This document shows positions 12,560 to 24,232 of a DNA stretch of 64,000 nucleotides, piece after piece (position 1 is the first letter of the stretch; every line of letters starts with the position of its first letter). Source of the DNA: Eucalyptus grandis (lineage: Eukaryota > Streptophyta > Magnoliopsida > Myrtales > Myrtaceae). The DNA lies in contig NC_052622.1 of NCBI RefSeq assembly GCF_016545825.1, positions 6,081,001 to 6,145,000 on the forward strand, given 5' to 3'. The translations under genes were made by a program, and so were the position numbers. The notes beneath the pieces were generated by a model. The model saw nothing but the letters and a program-made list of their open reading frames with translations. It did no database searches and was not told the origin of the DNA.

Positions 12560-13535
12560 GGGTGCGTTTGGGAACCACTTCCCAAAGCCCCTTGGGAGTC
12601 CAAAGCCCCTTGGGCAAAAAAAAGAGTGTTTGGCAAAACACTTTGGAAGGGACTTAATGGCAAAGCAAGCATTTTTAAGGCTGAAAGCCCAAGGCAGGTG
12701 AGGACCTGCCTTGGGCTTTCAGCTTTCTCGGCATGCCCACGGACACTGTTCACTTTTTTTCTTTTCCAAAATTGTCCTCAAGAATTTTTTGTTTTTCCAG
12801 TGCGTGCCCTTGGATGAAACACTGTTCATCTTCTCTGGGCCAACAACTGCTACAGGGACGCCGCGACCTAGGCGATCTTCGTCGGAGAGTCGGGCGACCT
12901 CCGTGAGTCGCGGCGTTGCGGCGACCGTCGCCGCTGCACCTGCGACCTCCGCACGGAGCTCGTCGGGGCCGCGCGACCCATCTGGTCGCCGGTCTGGTGG
13001 TCGCGACCAGATCTGGTGCCGGAGGTCGAGGCGGCGACCAGATCTGGGTCGCGCGACCTCGCCGCCCCGGGATCTGGGTCGCGGCGGGGTCGCGCGACCT
13101 CGCCGCCCCCGGATCTGGGTCGCGAGGTCCTCCTGCGACCTCGACGCCCCGGATCTAGGTCGCCGGAGGTCGAGGCGGCGTCGCGCGACCTCGCCGCCCC
13201 AGATCCGGGGTCGCCGGAGGTCGCGACGGCGTTGCGCGACCTCGCTGCCCAAGAACCGAGGTCGCCGGAGGTCGCCGGCGGTCGCCGGAGGTCGCCGACG
13301 ACCACTGCCCTTGCCGGTCAATTTTTTTTAAAATTTTTCTTTTGATAATTTTTTTTACCACAAAACTCCTTTGTAAATGTAAGTCCCCAAACACCATTTT
13401 GCTCAAAGCACTTTGCACAAAGAGCTTTTAAAATACAATTTACCAAACACAGTTTGCATTTTGGAAAACACTTTAACTCAAAGGTCTTTGCATTTTCCTA
13501 AAGACTTTCCCCAAAAGTGGTTCCCAAACGCACCC
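12560..13535. mobile_element. MITE M1 with perfect terminal inverted repeats and GC-rich core
   Basis: A 976-bp element with terminal inverted repeats that begin GGGTGCGTTTGGGAACCAC and match perfectly for about 21 bp. It is flanked by TCT (12557-12559 and 13536-13538). The other block has the unoccupied site near 32885-32900, where flanking text runs straight through, so the boundaries are direct observations. The core at about 12850-13315 is a GC-rich array of GGTCGC/GCGACC words with recurring GATCTGGGTCGC. No transposase frame is credible; the ORFs of about 200 aa on both strands are composition artefacts. A 3-bp TSD suggests PIF/Harbinger. It inserted after the duplication. Confidence 0.88.
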
Positions 13536-13599
13536 TCTATCCGATCCATGCGGTGAAAGCTATTTTTGGCGGAACAAACTCAAATCGAAATATATTTTC

Positions 13600-14570
13600 C
13601 GATACAAGAGATGGGCGCCGAAGCTCGGTATGAACTGTCCTCTATGATAGCCGCTAGCTTCCTTGCTCTCCTGAGGGTCGCTCTTCTCTTATAGGCTTCT
13701 CTGGAGGCCCGACCAGAATTTGGACCTTTTGGCCCAATTCGAGCCCTTTAAGCTGAAATTTTCGGCCCATCAAGCTTTTGAACCTAATCCTCTGCCCGTC
13801 GCGTTCTCTCTTCATAACCGGCGTCTCCTCATTCAACTTCCGGTCGTTCTTCCACTCGGCTGCTGCTGAGCCTTGCCAGTCGCCACCTCGCCTCCTGCTC
13901 GCTCTCGTCGTTCCTTCCTCCATCCCTGCCATCTCCATTTCGGGCCCCTCACCATTAGCTCAAGCCGCTGCTCTAGCTGGTTCATCATCGCCACCTCCAG
14001 CTCGTCCTCACCAGCCCAGCATCCTCCTCCCGTCACTCGCCAACCCATGGCCACCACCTCCTTCCAGTCGCTGCGCCACAACCTCTCAGCTCCACCATCT
14101 CGCTGGTACGTCCTCATCGCCTTTTCCATCTCTCCATCCTCACAGCCAGCTCTCTCTACGCCCTCCTCACCGCAACTCCCTCCTTCGACTCCATCTCCAA
14201 CTCACACTATACTGTAGCTGCTCGCTCTATCATTCTCATCTCCGCCGCTGCTCACTTTCTTGAGCGCTCACGCTCACGAAACCATAGTCTCTGGTCTCGT
14301 CATCTCGGTCATTCGCCATCTCCATGTTGTCACCATACTCTCTTGGTCACTCACTCTCCAAATCCGTCGTTCCCTCATCTCCTTTACCCTCGGTTTCTTG
14401 CTCCCTCTCGGTCTCTGTTGCACATCATCGCTCACGGCAATCTTGCTCCCTGAAGGTTCCTCCACATTTTATTATGTTCGAGGTCAAAATTGTATTCCCA
14501 GACGTCGTTATGTTCTCATTTTTGTAATTGCGGTTTACTTGTGGTTAATTAGCATGTTTATAGTGAGTTG
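13600..14570 (+). other. C/T-rich module shared with block B (33000-33890)
   Basis: Pyrimidine-rich sequence following a motif TTTTGGCCCAATTCGAGCC then TCGGCCCATCAAG. An open frame of 161 aa here and 242 aa in block B is Ser/Pro/Leu-rich low complexity. The two copies differ by indels that shift the frame, so a translated product is unlikely. The GGCCCATCAAG motif also occurs near 25990 and 45750, ahead of ankyrin copies 2 and 4, so it marks the start of each tandem unit. It could be an old transposon end or a 5' leader; I cannot tell. Confidence 0.45.
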
Positions 14571-15315
14571 AGTGTTTAATCACATTTTCTTTAGAATAGA
14601 GATGAAAATGACCAAAAAATTGGATCCAATTATGAAGTATAAAAAGTTAGTACTTTAATAACCAAGTGACATTTTAGTGATAGAATGACATTTTAGTAGT
14701 ATTTAGGTAGAATAGAAGTTAGTTCATGTTTCAACTAAAAGACAAAAAAAGTGATAAATGAAAAGTGGAATTGTTTTAAGCTTAGAATTGTATATTAGGC
14801 TAGATTTAGTTCATGCTTGATTATTGTGTCATTGTCATCAGTTAGTTAGGAAATTTGGATTATTTAGTTTAAGTATTTTCATGTTTAGTTTCGGGTATCA
14901 TTTATGGGAGTCTTATCCAAGGCACATTGATAAGGCCTTGTCTAATGTTGCCCGACGATTCTCCAGTTGTTTATTTTACACACTTCATCTACCTTCTTTT
15001 GTTTGACATTGGATAGTTATTTTGTTATGTTATTACATGGTTTATAGATACAATTTCTGCAAATTCGCTATGCATGTTTACCTAGATGGATGTGCCTAAG
15101 AATTAAAAAACGTCAAGATTGCATGACCAAACGTTTATGAAACAACGAGAAAAGGTATCAATTCTCATTCCTGCATATTCGTTCCCAGAAATGAAACGAT
15201 TTTCAGCGTTTCACTCGACTTCTAATCGATCTACAACTTAAAGAAAGAAGAAAATATTTACAAAACCAAATCCACCAACGTCCTCAGCGGTAGGGTTTGG
15301 GAGAACATAAACTAA

Positions 15316-16007
15316 GGGCCCGTTTGGTTCGGCTTTTGGGGAATGCATTTGCAGAAATGCAAATACCTTTGGGTGAATGGGGTTTTCTGAAATGCAAATG
15401 TCGTTTGGTAAAATTTGCATTGAGAAACAACTTTGGCCAAAATACCGTTTGGTAAAATTTACATTTGTAATTAACTTTTATTAAATTAAAAAAGCAAAAA
15501 TATGTTTATATTTTTATATAAACATATTTTTATATAAAAATATAAACATATAAACATAAAATATATATAAAAAATAGATATGTTTATATTAATAAATATA
15601 TGTATTTATTTATTTATTAAACATAAAATATATTTATATAAAAAATGGATATGTTTATATCTATATAAAATATATATATTTTATATAAATATATATTTAT
15701 TAAACATAAAATATAAAAAAATAGATATGTTTATATTTTTATATAAAAAATAAACATAAAATATATGTTTATATATTTATACCGGACCGCCGGTCGGCGG
15801 CCGAACCGTTTATATTTTTATATAAACATATTTTTATATAAAAATATAAAAATATAAACATAAAATATATTTATTAAACAAAATATATATAAAAAATAGA
15901 TATTTTTATATAAATATATATTTATATAAAAAAATCGGAGAAAAATGGATATGTTTATATCTATATAAAATATATATATAAACATAAAATATAAAAAAAT
16001 AGATATT

Positions 16008-16057
<50 letters not shown>

Positions 16058-16323
16058 ATATTTATATAAACATATTTATTTTTATTCATGCGGCTGATTG
16101 GCTTCTCTACCGGAGAGATGAACAATACCGAAAGTTGCATTCCGAAGATGCAACTTGCCAAAGGATCTCAAGAGCTGCATTGGGTTAAAGGCCCTTAGAG
16201 CCACTTGGAGATGTAATTGCATCTCATCAAAGTCGCGCAAAAAAACGAACCAAACAGCTTTGCATTTGGCCAATGAACTTTAGAGCTCAAATGAGCATTC
16301 CAAATGCTGAACCAAACAGGGCC
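15316..16323. mobile_element. MITE M2 (AT-rich interior), present only in block A
   Basis: About 1.0 kb with imperfect terminal inverted repeats: GGGCCCGTTTGGTTCGGC at the left and, reading inward from the right, GGCCCTGTTTGGTTCAGC. Block B has the unoccupied site at 34655-34690. The interior (15480-16080) is almost pure A/T with repeated ATATTTTTATATAAA words and a (TA)n run at about 16013-16054, plus a short GC island near 15780-15805. A clean target duplication is not visible: a few bases at the right flank seem lost. No coding capacity. Confidence 0.8.
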
Positions 16324-18870
16324 ACCTTGTATGAGGAATCGTCCGCATTTACTTGGAAACCGTCACTCGCCTCGAGGCGACACTACTGCATTAATAACCA
16401 AATACATTTCTCCATGTAACTTTAAAGGAGTACGAAGATGACGTTGATACTTGATGTCTCTCCGCTTTACAGCTAGCAAGTACCGATAAAAGGACATCTA
16501 AAGGACAACAGCATTATAACATGCTACAATAAGGACATCTAAACATCATCCATGTTAATTTTGATTTATAGCACAATGACATATTCTCGCTCTGACTGTG
16601 TTAAGTAAATGAGAAAAGTCACATTAAGCAAACCCAATCTGATCATATTAAACTCATATTTGATTATAAATTGGTTGAGAGAAAATTGTCCAAAAAGTCC
16701 TAAATATATTATATGGCAGTTAATTTAGTTTTAAGCTTTTAAATTTGGTCAATTTAATCTTAATCTCTTGACTATTTGCAGGCTAAATCTAAAAAATTAA
16801 GATTGAATTAACGGCTGTACAGTAAATTTAGGATTTTTTGAATAATTATGCCAATGACTTGATGCATGAGGACGATAACGATGAATGACACCTCAATACC
16901 TCAATAACCTTTCTTAACAAGTACTAAGTAGGAACTTAATCAGGTGACATGACTTATGACGATAATTACAACCCAACAACAGTGGTGCCGTGAACAATTA
17001 ATTCTTGAAATAGAACTTGCTGAATTCGACTCCCTTCTTTCGGCCGTGGTCAAATTGGATGGACTCATATGCACCACATCAGAGTCAAAGAACGTGAACC
17101 TGCATCTTGATAAATAATCCTTAATGAACTATTATTAATTTCACTTGCCGTTGAATTATTGACATGTGAAAAAATTCGATAACAAAATTAATAATGGATG
17201 CAATATCCTTCATCCAATGAATTAACGCATAAGTTTGAAGATTATAATTGCTACTTTAATATAATGCACGTGTCCAACGTGAAACTGCAACCCATGAATA
17301 TCGTGGGTAAGTGTATATGCTAAAAGAGGGTGGATAATCTGAAATGGAAGCTGGATTTACAAAGAGTTGTGAGCATGCTCTAAATACTCGGTCACTCTCT
17401 CACCTCCTTAGCGGCTACACAAAGCAACCCTCAACGACTTTGGCAGCTAAGTTGACGGCCATTTCGGTGGTCACAGCGATGTTGGCCATTGGTATGAGGT
17501 CGCATGTGACTGTTTGGGTTTGCAGTACCCAAAAGTTGCATTCGCTTGTTAAGATTTGGATTGGGATAGAATAAGATAAAATGTTGTTTGAAATCCTTCA
17601 AATATTCTTTGGATTGTAGAAATATCTTATCAAATATTTGGTGCAGCTTAACATAGGTTTTGAAATGTTTGAAAATGCAATGTAACATAAAATTGAAAAT
17701 CTTTTAAAATCCTTCTTGTTGAAAATCTTTCAAAATCTTTGAATATCTCAAGTCACAAACCCTCTCGACCATTGTTGTCAACAAGCAATTTCTGGGAAAT
17801 CGAACTCGGAAGCTTGACGACTTTCTACAAACATGACCCCTTCCATTAAGCAAGATAGTGAATTGAAGGTGAGGAGGATCTCTCTGGCATTTCATCAAAT
17901 ACTTGATGAACGCCTATTTCAGAGTTGACCAAGAGAGATCCTGAGCAAGGCCGAGAATGAGTAATCAAAGGTCAAATAGAGAGAGGAACTGAGAGATGAT
18001 TAGGTGATGATGGCAAAGCTGGAAAATCGGCTGAGAAGGAGAGGGAGCCATGATGGTGAGCTCTAGCCTTCCAAGTGAGCCGTGAGTAAGGACATTAGCG
18101 AGGATACTCAAGGATGTCGGAGTAAGAAACCATCATGGTGGACGGCTATCGAAGTTGTGGTGGGTTGCCGCCGATGAGAAATGCCACAAATTGTGAGTCT
18201 TGTCTGAGGCGAGGTTTTGTAGTGCATGGGAATTGTTAAGTCAATTTTTAGAATTCTATATCCAATTTAGGTTTATCCACCTTAGGTTGGATTTTTTATC
18301 CAGCATTTTATCCGAATGTATCCGATCCAGAGAACACCATCAAATAGCATATAACATTAATTGATATCCTATATGGACTCAAATCCGAACCACCTAATGT
18401 AGTTCAAGAGTAAAAGTGAAATTTTAGTAAGTTCTAAGGGCAAGAAAGTCAACGGAAAAAAAATTCATTAATCTTTGAACATGGCTTTCTGAAATGTTGC
18501 AAAGCCAAAGCGAGAAAGGACCCACCCAGGGCTTTGCTTATGCTAGCTTTCATTCAATGTAAGTTCTTTACGAGACAATAACCATTGAACAAAAGCTGCG
18601 ATTGTGGTTTGAGTAGGACTGAACCATCTGCTTTTTACCCACTCTAAGTCTCCATGGAGGAATTAACATGTTGACTAAATGTTACATGTTCAGGTTACAG
18701 ACTCTCTCTCTCTCTCTCTCTCTCCCCTCTTCACCCTCCACCTCACATCCTCCCCCCCCCCCCCCGCCTTCCCAAAAAATCCCCTCTCGCGTTGGTCTCC
18801 AGTAGACAGTAGACATCTAGAGAACAACTAGGACCCGCGTTGCACTTTTTGGGCCTTTGAATAGTTCTGT
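16324..18870. other. Non-coding upstream part of tandem unit 1
   Basis: No open frame of note. It carries the module TTTCTCCATG...GATGACGTTGA...CTT (about 16405-16460), which recurs near 25840, 34760 and 45180, i.e. once per tandem unit. It also has a (CT)n run at 18701-18724 and a C-run at 18752-18765. The block B counterpart (34690-37270) lacks the C-run region and has an extra 175 bp with a long (CT)n at 35844-35882. Confidence 0.6.
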
Positions 18871-18877
18871 TTTTCTC

Positions 18878-19720
18878 CAGCTATTGCTTATGATTTGCGA
18901 TCCTTTGCTCATCCTCCCACCCTCTCTGTCTCTTTTCCATTACCTCCCTAATTGCCTTTCTTTGCGGAAGGCGATGATGACGCAAGTGGCAAGACAAAAG
19001 GATATGAACTGATTTTTTTCGTACCAAACATGCCATTACTTCTTTTAGTAAGGATCTATCCTTCCTACCAGTCATAACTACTTTAAATGAGGAATCCAAT
19101 AACACCTCTCTCTCCTCTTCACCCCCCCCCCCCCACGAGAACGGCTAGGACCTGCTTTGCCCTTTTTGGCTTTTGAATAGTTCTGTTTTTTTTTCTCCAG
19201 CTATTGCTTATAATATGCGATCCTTTGCTCATCCTCCCACCTCTCTGTCTCTTTTTCCATTACCTCCCTAATTGCCTTGCTTTGCGGAAGGCGACGATGA
19301 TGCAAGTGGCAACACAAAAGGAGAATAGACTGATTTATCCGCACCAAACATGCGGTTACTGCTCTAAGTAAGGTATCTGTCCTTTGTACTAAATAAGTAA
19401 ACATGTCATAACTACTATAAATGAGGAATCCTATAACACCTAAAGTCTCACATTAGAGTAGAAAAAATTTGTGAAGTGATTCATAAGTTGAGACCTACAT
19501 GAAGTTGCATCACCTCGGAGAATCTTCAAAAAAAAAAAAAAAAGAAAAAAAAAAGAGAGACGTGAGACAAAAGGATAATGGATTTTTTTCTTTTCATACC
19601 AAACATGCCACTGCTACTCTAAGTAGGGGATCTATCCTTTGTACCAAACATGTCATAACTACTTTAAATGAGGAATCCTATAACACCTCAAATCTCATTG
19701 ATTTGTCAAGTGATTCATAA
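18878..19720. repeat. Local tandem repeat upstream of ankyrin copy 1
   Basis: A unit of about 310 bp is repeated: CTCCAGCTATTGCTTATRAT...TTGCGATCCTTTGCTCATCC begins near 18876 and again near 19195, and a third, 5'-truncated copy starts near 19560 (ACCAAACATGCCA...TCATAACTACTTTAAATGAGGAATCC). The same three are in block B at about 37275, 37645 and 38035, and a diverged single one lies upstream of copy 4 (46165-46370). It therefore predates the large duplication. Each copy ends about 1.4-2 kb before a start codon; a promoter role is possible but unproven. Confidence 0.75.
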
Positions 19721-19739
19721 GTTGAGACCCACGTCAAGC

Positions 19740-19890
19740 TGCATCACCTCGGACAATCTCAATCTCACTTCATTCTTTTATCTACGTGTGTTTGCGGTGC
19801 TTATGGGAATTGAACCCCGGACCTAGTGCTCTCTGACCCCACCCCTTCAATCCCTTTACCGGTAGGGTCGCGTGCCTATTGGCATGCGGG
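19740..19890 (-). mobile_element. Possible tRNA-derived SINE fragment
   Basis: On the minus strand GGGGTTCAATTCCC matches a pol III B box (GGTTCAATTCC), with tRNA-like GC-rich sequence upstream and a duplicate at about 38222-38345 in block B. I could not find a convincing A box or a 3' tail, so this may only be a fragment. Confidence 0.3.
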
Positions 19891-20802
19891 GTCCACTTAA
19901 AAAGACAAAAATATGATACTTGTTTCAACTTCTTTTAAATGCTATAACGCCCCCTTTCTACAACTATGTTAAAAACCATCTTTGGGGGTAGATGTTAAGG
20001 TTTGACCCCTTAGAAATTGTCCTGTCAACCTAATACATCCATCAATAATAATTTGAACCATAAGATTCGATGCGAAATATGGAGTCTACAACTTTTAGTG
20101 GTTTAGATTTTGGATGTGTCTATGTCTAAATAAACTTTTGCTTTTTGCTTAATTTGAATGTTGCAGTTTGACGTGTTTTCAAAATTTTAAACATTAGAAA
20201 CTTTCACAATATACAAAGGTTGAGACGTAAGTTTGCATATATTTTTGGTACCTTTTTTCTACTGTGTTAAAATTGTACAGAGAAGTAAAAAAATTTTATT
20301 ATTATTTTTTTATTTTACAAAAACGTAATTCTAACAAACAAGTCCATACGGTTATGTAATGGTTTTTCCCTAGATACAGGCTTAAGCCTTAATGGACGTT
20401 TCGGGTTGTAAAAAAGACAAAGAAGCATGAATGGACCGCTGCTTCAAGCTTTTTCTTTTCAAGAGTTTAATGAGGGAATTGATCGTTTGGGTGAAAAACT
20501 CTGGTTCTTTTACTCTTTTTATTGCTTTGCAATTTGATTTTTATTCATTGTGAAATATCTAAAACCTTTCAAAATATACGAATATTGACGCCTACAATGA
20601 CAACTTTTTTTATCTATTTTTTTTTTTTCCATTATTGAAAATATATTGGAAACTTTGACAAGAAAGTGGGCGAATAATCTTATTCTCATTTGGAAGGTGA
20701 CCAACACGGATGTAATAATTCACTATGTCAATAGCGTACTTGTTCCTAATCTCTTTACTATATTCGATCACTTCTTGTGGAAAAAAAAATATTTCTTTAT
20801 TA

Positions 20803-20875
<73 letters not shown>
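20803..20875. repeat. (TTA)n microsatellite, block A only
   Basis: About 24 uninterrupted TTA/ATT units, 275 bp upstream of the start codon of ankyrin copy 1. At the same place block B (about 39287-39303) has only TTTATTATTTTTTTTC, so the expansion happened after the duplication. The tyrosine-run ORF over it is meaningless. Confidence 0.95.
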
Positions 20876-21075
20876 GTTTGGTTTCTTATTAGTGATCGTC
20901 CTAGGAAATATAATTACGGCAGAAGGTGGACCCGTCGCCGTTGAAGGACATGGCGGGACCATCAGTTGTGGTGTATCCATCCAAAAAAAAAAAGAAAAAC
21001 AGAGATGAATACGTGAACAGGAGACCCAATTTAACCCGACGGTAAAGTGGGGGTTTGATAAGAGGTTCAGCAAAG

Positions 21076-21098
21076 CCAATCACTCGTGGCTATAAATA
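21076..21098 (+). promoter_or_regulatory. CCAAT and TATA boxes of ankyrin copy 1
   Basis: CCAAT at 21076-21080 and TATAAATA at 21091-21098, 52 nt before the ATG. The arrangement is identical in copy 3 (39497-39519), altered to CTATAACT in copy 2 and absent from copy 4. Conservation in the intact gene supports it, although CCAAT is unusually close to TATA. Confidence 0.55.
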
Positions 21099-21149
21099 TG
21101 GTAAATTCGAGTCCCTAGGACACCAGGGCAATTCACGCAAAGTAGAGAG

Positions 21150-23581
21150 ATGGATGTGAAGCTGTCTATAGGTGACCAGGAGGAGATTTGGGAGCGGAGA
21201 AGGCAGAAACTGGAAGCGTTAAAGGGGGCCGATCCGAGCCAGCGACAGGACGATCCTGCACAACCTAACAAGTTCATAGATCCCCTGCTATTCTCTGCCG
21301 CGAAGGAACCGGACGTCGACAAGTTCATCAAAGCTCTGGAGGATCATTGCGCCAAGGAAAGAGTGTTTTTGCACGTCCTTCTCGAGCGACGCAGCCCCTC
21401 CGAGAGCACATTGTATCACGCTGCGGCAGGTATATTAAAAAGGGTGCGACTATACATTTCAAAATTCTTGTATCTTTCGCGCCCAAATTAACCTGACATG
21501 AATGGAATACAGAGACTGATGATAATGTTAGAGCGGTCATCCATTTCTTCCCTGAGCACTTGACCTACTGTGCGAACTCCAGAGTAGAGACGCCGCTTCA
21601 CATTGCAGCTAGAGCCGGGAAAGCTGTTGCGGTGGAGCTTCTCATTCGCCAAGGGGTGCTGATAGACCCTGACCGCTGCGGCAACTCTGCTCTGCATGAG
21701 GCCGTGAGGAATCGCCATCGCAAGGTGATCGGTCAGCTGGTGAGAGAAGACCCCAGCCTGCTGTATTGTGAAAATAACGAAAGCAAGTCTCCATTGTGCA
21801 TAGCAATCGAAACAGGGGACTTGGAGGTTCTCACGCTCTTGTTGGAAGCGCCAAACAATGGCGAAGACTGGAGGAGATCAAAGGGCGAAAGGATCTTCCG
21901 CATGCCACCTGTTCATGTGGCCATTTTACATACGGAAAAGGGTAACTCCTACTTTTGTGCTCTCGCTTATTCTTTGATCTTCTTGGTCACTCTCTTGCGT
22001 TCTTCATTTTGGTTTCCACTGCTGGTGGAAAAATGAAGCGTCACAAGCAAAAGTCTACACTATGGTATGATAGCTTGCTATCCTACGGGGTAAAATTGTG
22101 AATCAACTCCCGATACTTTGGATCGTCTTAAAGGGGATCAACTTTGATTAAAGAATTACAGACATTTTATTCATCCCAATGATTAACTACCTATGTTATA
22201 TTTAGATATGCTGATCAAGATGTGGGGAAAAAGCCGTGGCTATTTCAATTGAGAGATGCAGGGGAAGGAACTCCCCTCCACTTCGCAGCATACAAAAATT
22301 ATCTCGATGGAGTCAAGTTCTTGATTGGGAAGTTCCCAACAAGTGTCTTCGAGCAAGACAACATGGGCTATCTCCCTATCCATGTCGCCTGCATAAAAGA
22401 TAATGTCAGGATCGTCAAGGAGCTACTTCAGCAGTGGCCAGACCCCGCAGAGTTTCCAACTGAGCTAGGACAAAATATTCTTCATGTGTCAGCGAGGTAC
22501 GGAAGCATTAAAATTGTCAAATACATACTGAAAAGTCCCGAATTTGGTCACCTCATAAATGCAAGAGATTTCAATGGGAATACCCCACTACATCTGGCTG
22601 CGTTGCACTACCGACCTTCGGTCGTGCTTCTTGCATGAGACCAGAGAGTTGATCTTAAGCTGGTCAATAAAAATAACATGGCGGCTCTCGACATAGCAGA
22701 GCAAGAAATTAAAGGGTTTTCTTTTGGGAAGGTACGACCTTTTACACTTTTCTCACGGCTAATTATTTGTAATGCCAATTAGGGACATAACTAGATCATA
22801 AATTAGTGAGGCATGTCATTTTGTGAGATCAATTTAGTTGCCAAAATCATAATATTTTTTTATCTTTTTTTTTAATACTTTGACTTGCCACTTGCAGTTA
22901 TATACGCGGATAACTATGATATGTGCTGGAGCACCGAGAAGTGGAGATTTAGCTATCTGCAAGTCAACCGATCGGAGCCCACATAAACGAGCTGTATTGT
23001 TGAGGACCTGGAAGGTACATAGCAGCCTAGCAGATTCTCACGCAGTCGCGTTGGCGCTTGTGGCTTCTGTCACATACACATCTGGTTTTTCCGTTCCAGG
23101 AGGATATAATGGCGCCGAAAGAGATGCTGGTATCCCCATATTACTCCACAAAGCCATGTACAATGTCTTTGTGATTAACAACTCCCTCGCCATGTACAGC
23201 TCCATCACGTCACTCGGGATCCTCCTCTGGTCCTATATTAATGATCCTTATGTGGCGCCATTTGCCTTCCTCCTATCAAATGTCCCACTCCTCGTAACTT
23301 GTGCCACGATGCCTCTGGCATTTATGGCGGGCGTCTATGTGACCATATCCAAACTCGTTTGGCTTTCTATTTTTGTCCTGCTCTTGGGATCCGTCCCCCT
23401 CTTCATCCTCTGGAGTATCTTCATGTTTAATATGGTTGTGCTGCTTGGGTACAAACTTCCTCTCATTAGTCGCTTCGCCGACCAACTGCTTATTTGCTTT
23501 CTTCGATTAGTAGGGGGAGGCACTGCAGGGAGTGGGACTACGGGGCCTGCAGCTACATCTGACGCCACCGCCCCCACTTGA
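21150..23581 (+). pseudogene. Ankyrin-repeat/PGG-domain membrane protein, copy 1 (inactivated)
   Basis: Same four-exon structure as intact copy 3: 21150-21429, 21513-21941, 22206-22731, 22898-23581, all GT-AG. It encodes the N-terminal MDVKLSIGDQ region, ankyrin repeats (TPLHIAARAGKAVAVELL, SALHEAVRNRHRKVIGQL, TPLHFAAYKNYLDGVKFL, TPLHLAALHYRPSVVLLA) and a PGG domain (GFSVPGGYNGAERDAGIP) with four hydrophobic helices. Two lesions kill it. Near 22226 the sequence lacks one base relative to copy 3 (GGGGAAAAAG against GGGAAAAAAAG), shifting frame at the start of exon 3. At 22636-22638 a TGA replaces the CGA of copy 3, a CpG-type transition. Exons 2 and 4 stay open, so decay is recent. A truncated product of about 240 residues is conceivable. 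Confidence 0.88.
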
Positions 23582-23980
23582 ACAGATGATTTAAGCCTAC
23601 ATGTTACAGAAAGATGGCGTCAGTTCCAGTCTTGAATCTATATTATCTTCTCGCTAATTATGTACCGATATTCCTACCATTAGCTCGTTCTAAGTCACAT
23701 TACCTGTCGTTGTTTTGATTTAACTAGCCTGCCTGTCAGTTGTGAGAATCAGTGGTCTCCAATTAATTTTGTGTATCCAAAATGCTTTGTGATTAGCTCT
23801 CCTCGATTATATCTATAAATAATAGCACAGTTTGGCATAATGAAGTTTTGTAATTGTATTTCATCACCACAAAGTTCCATACCCTTTCACTTTCCTTAAC
23901 ATTACTTAGATGCATACCTTTGCATTAATTAATTGAATCATCTCATTCAATTTATTATAATGTTTCCGGGAGAATATATC

Positions 23981-24227
23981 TGTCAGAAACCGAAGGCAAG
24001 CAAGAAAACGGAGGAAAGAAGAACAAAGTTTTTGGTAGAAGATTTTCTTGTATTCTGATTGTTATCAATGTACATGGCTTTGCTGTTTATATTACAAAAT
24101 GTATACACAAAGAAAGGCAATGTAATATCTTACAAATCAATCTAATGTCTAATTGATTCATTACGATCAGAATGTGAATCAATCAATTCTCGATATATTT
24201 CGAGAATCTTCTGCATATCTTCCAACA
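23981..24227. mobile_element. Solo LTR or TRIM-like element, 247 bp
   Basis: Starts TGTCAGAAAC and ends TTCCAACA, i.e. TG...CA with short inverted termini as in Copia LTRs, flanked by a 5-bp duplication ATATC (23976-23980 and 24228-24232). Block B continues without it near 42415-42435. It lies about 400 bp downstream of ankyrin copy 1. No internal region or second LTR is seen. Confidence 0.8.
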
Positions 24228-24232
24228 ATATC

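Noticed and set aside
12711..13418. ORFs of about 200 aa on both strands in M1
   Set aside because: Same reason: a GC-rich repeat core inside a transposon, absent from the sister block.
13778..14263. 161-aa Ser/Pro-rich ORF (and 242 aa in block B)
   Set aside because: Pyrimidine-rich low complexity; the frame is not maintained between the two copies.
20646..20876. ORF ending in a long tyrosine run
   Set aside because: It is the (TTA)n microsatellite read in one frame.
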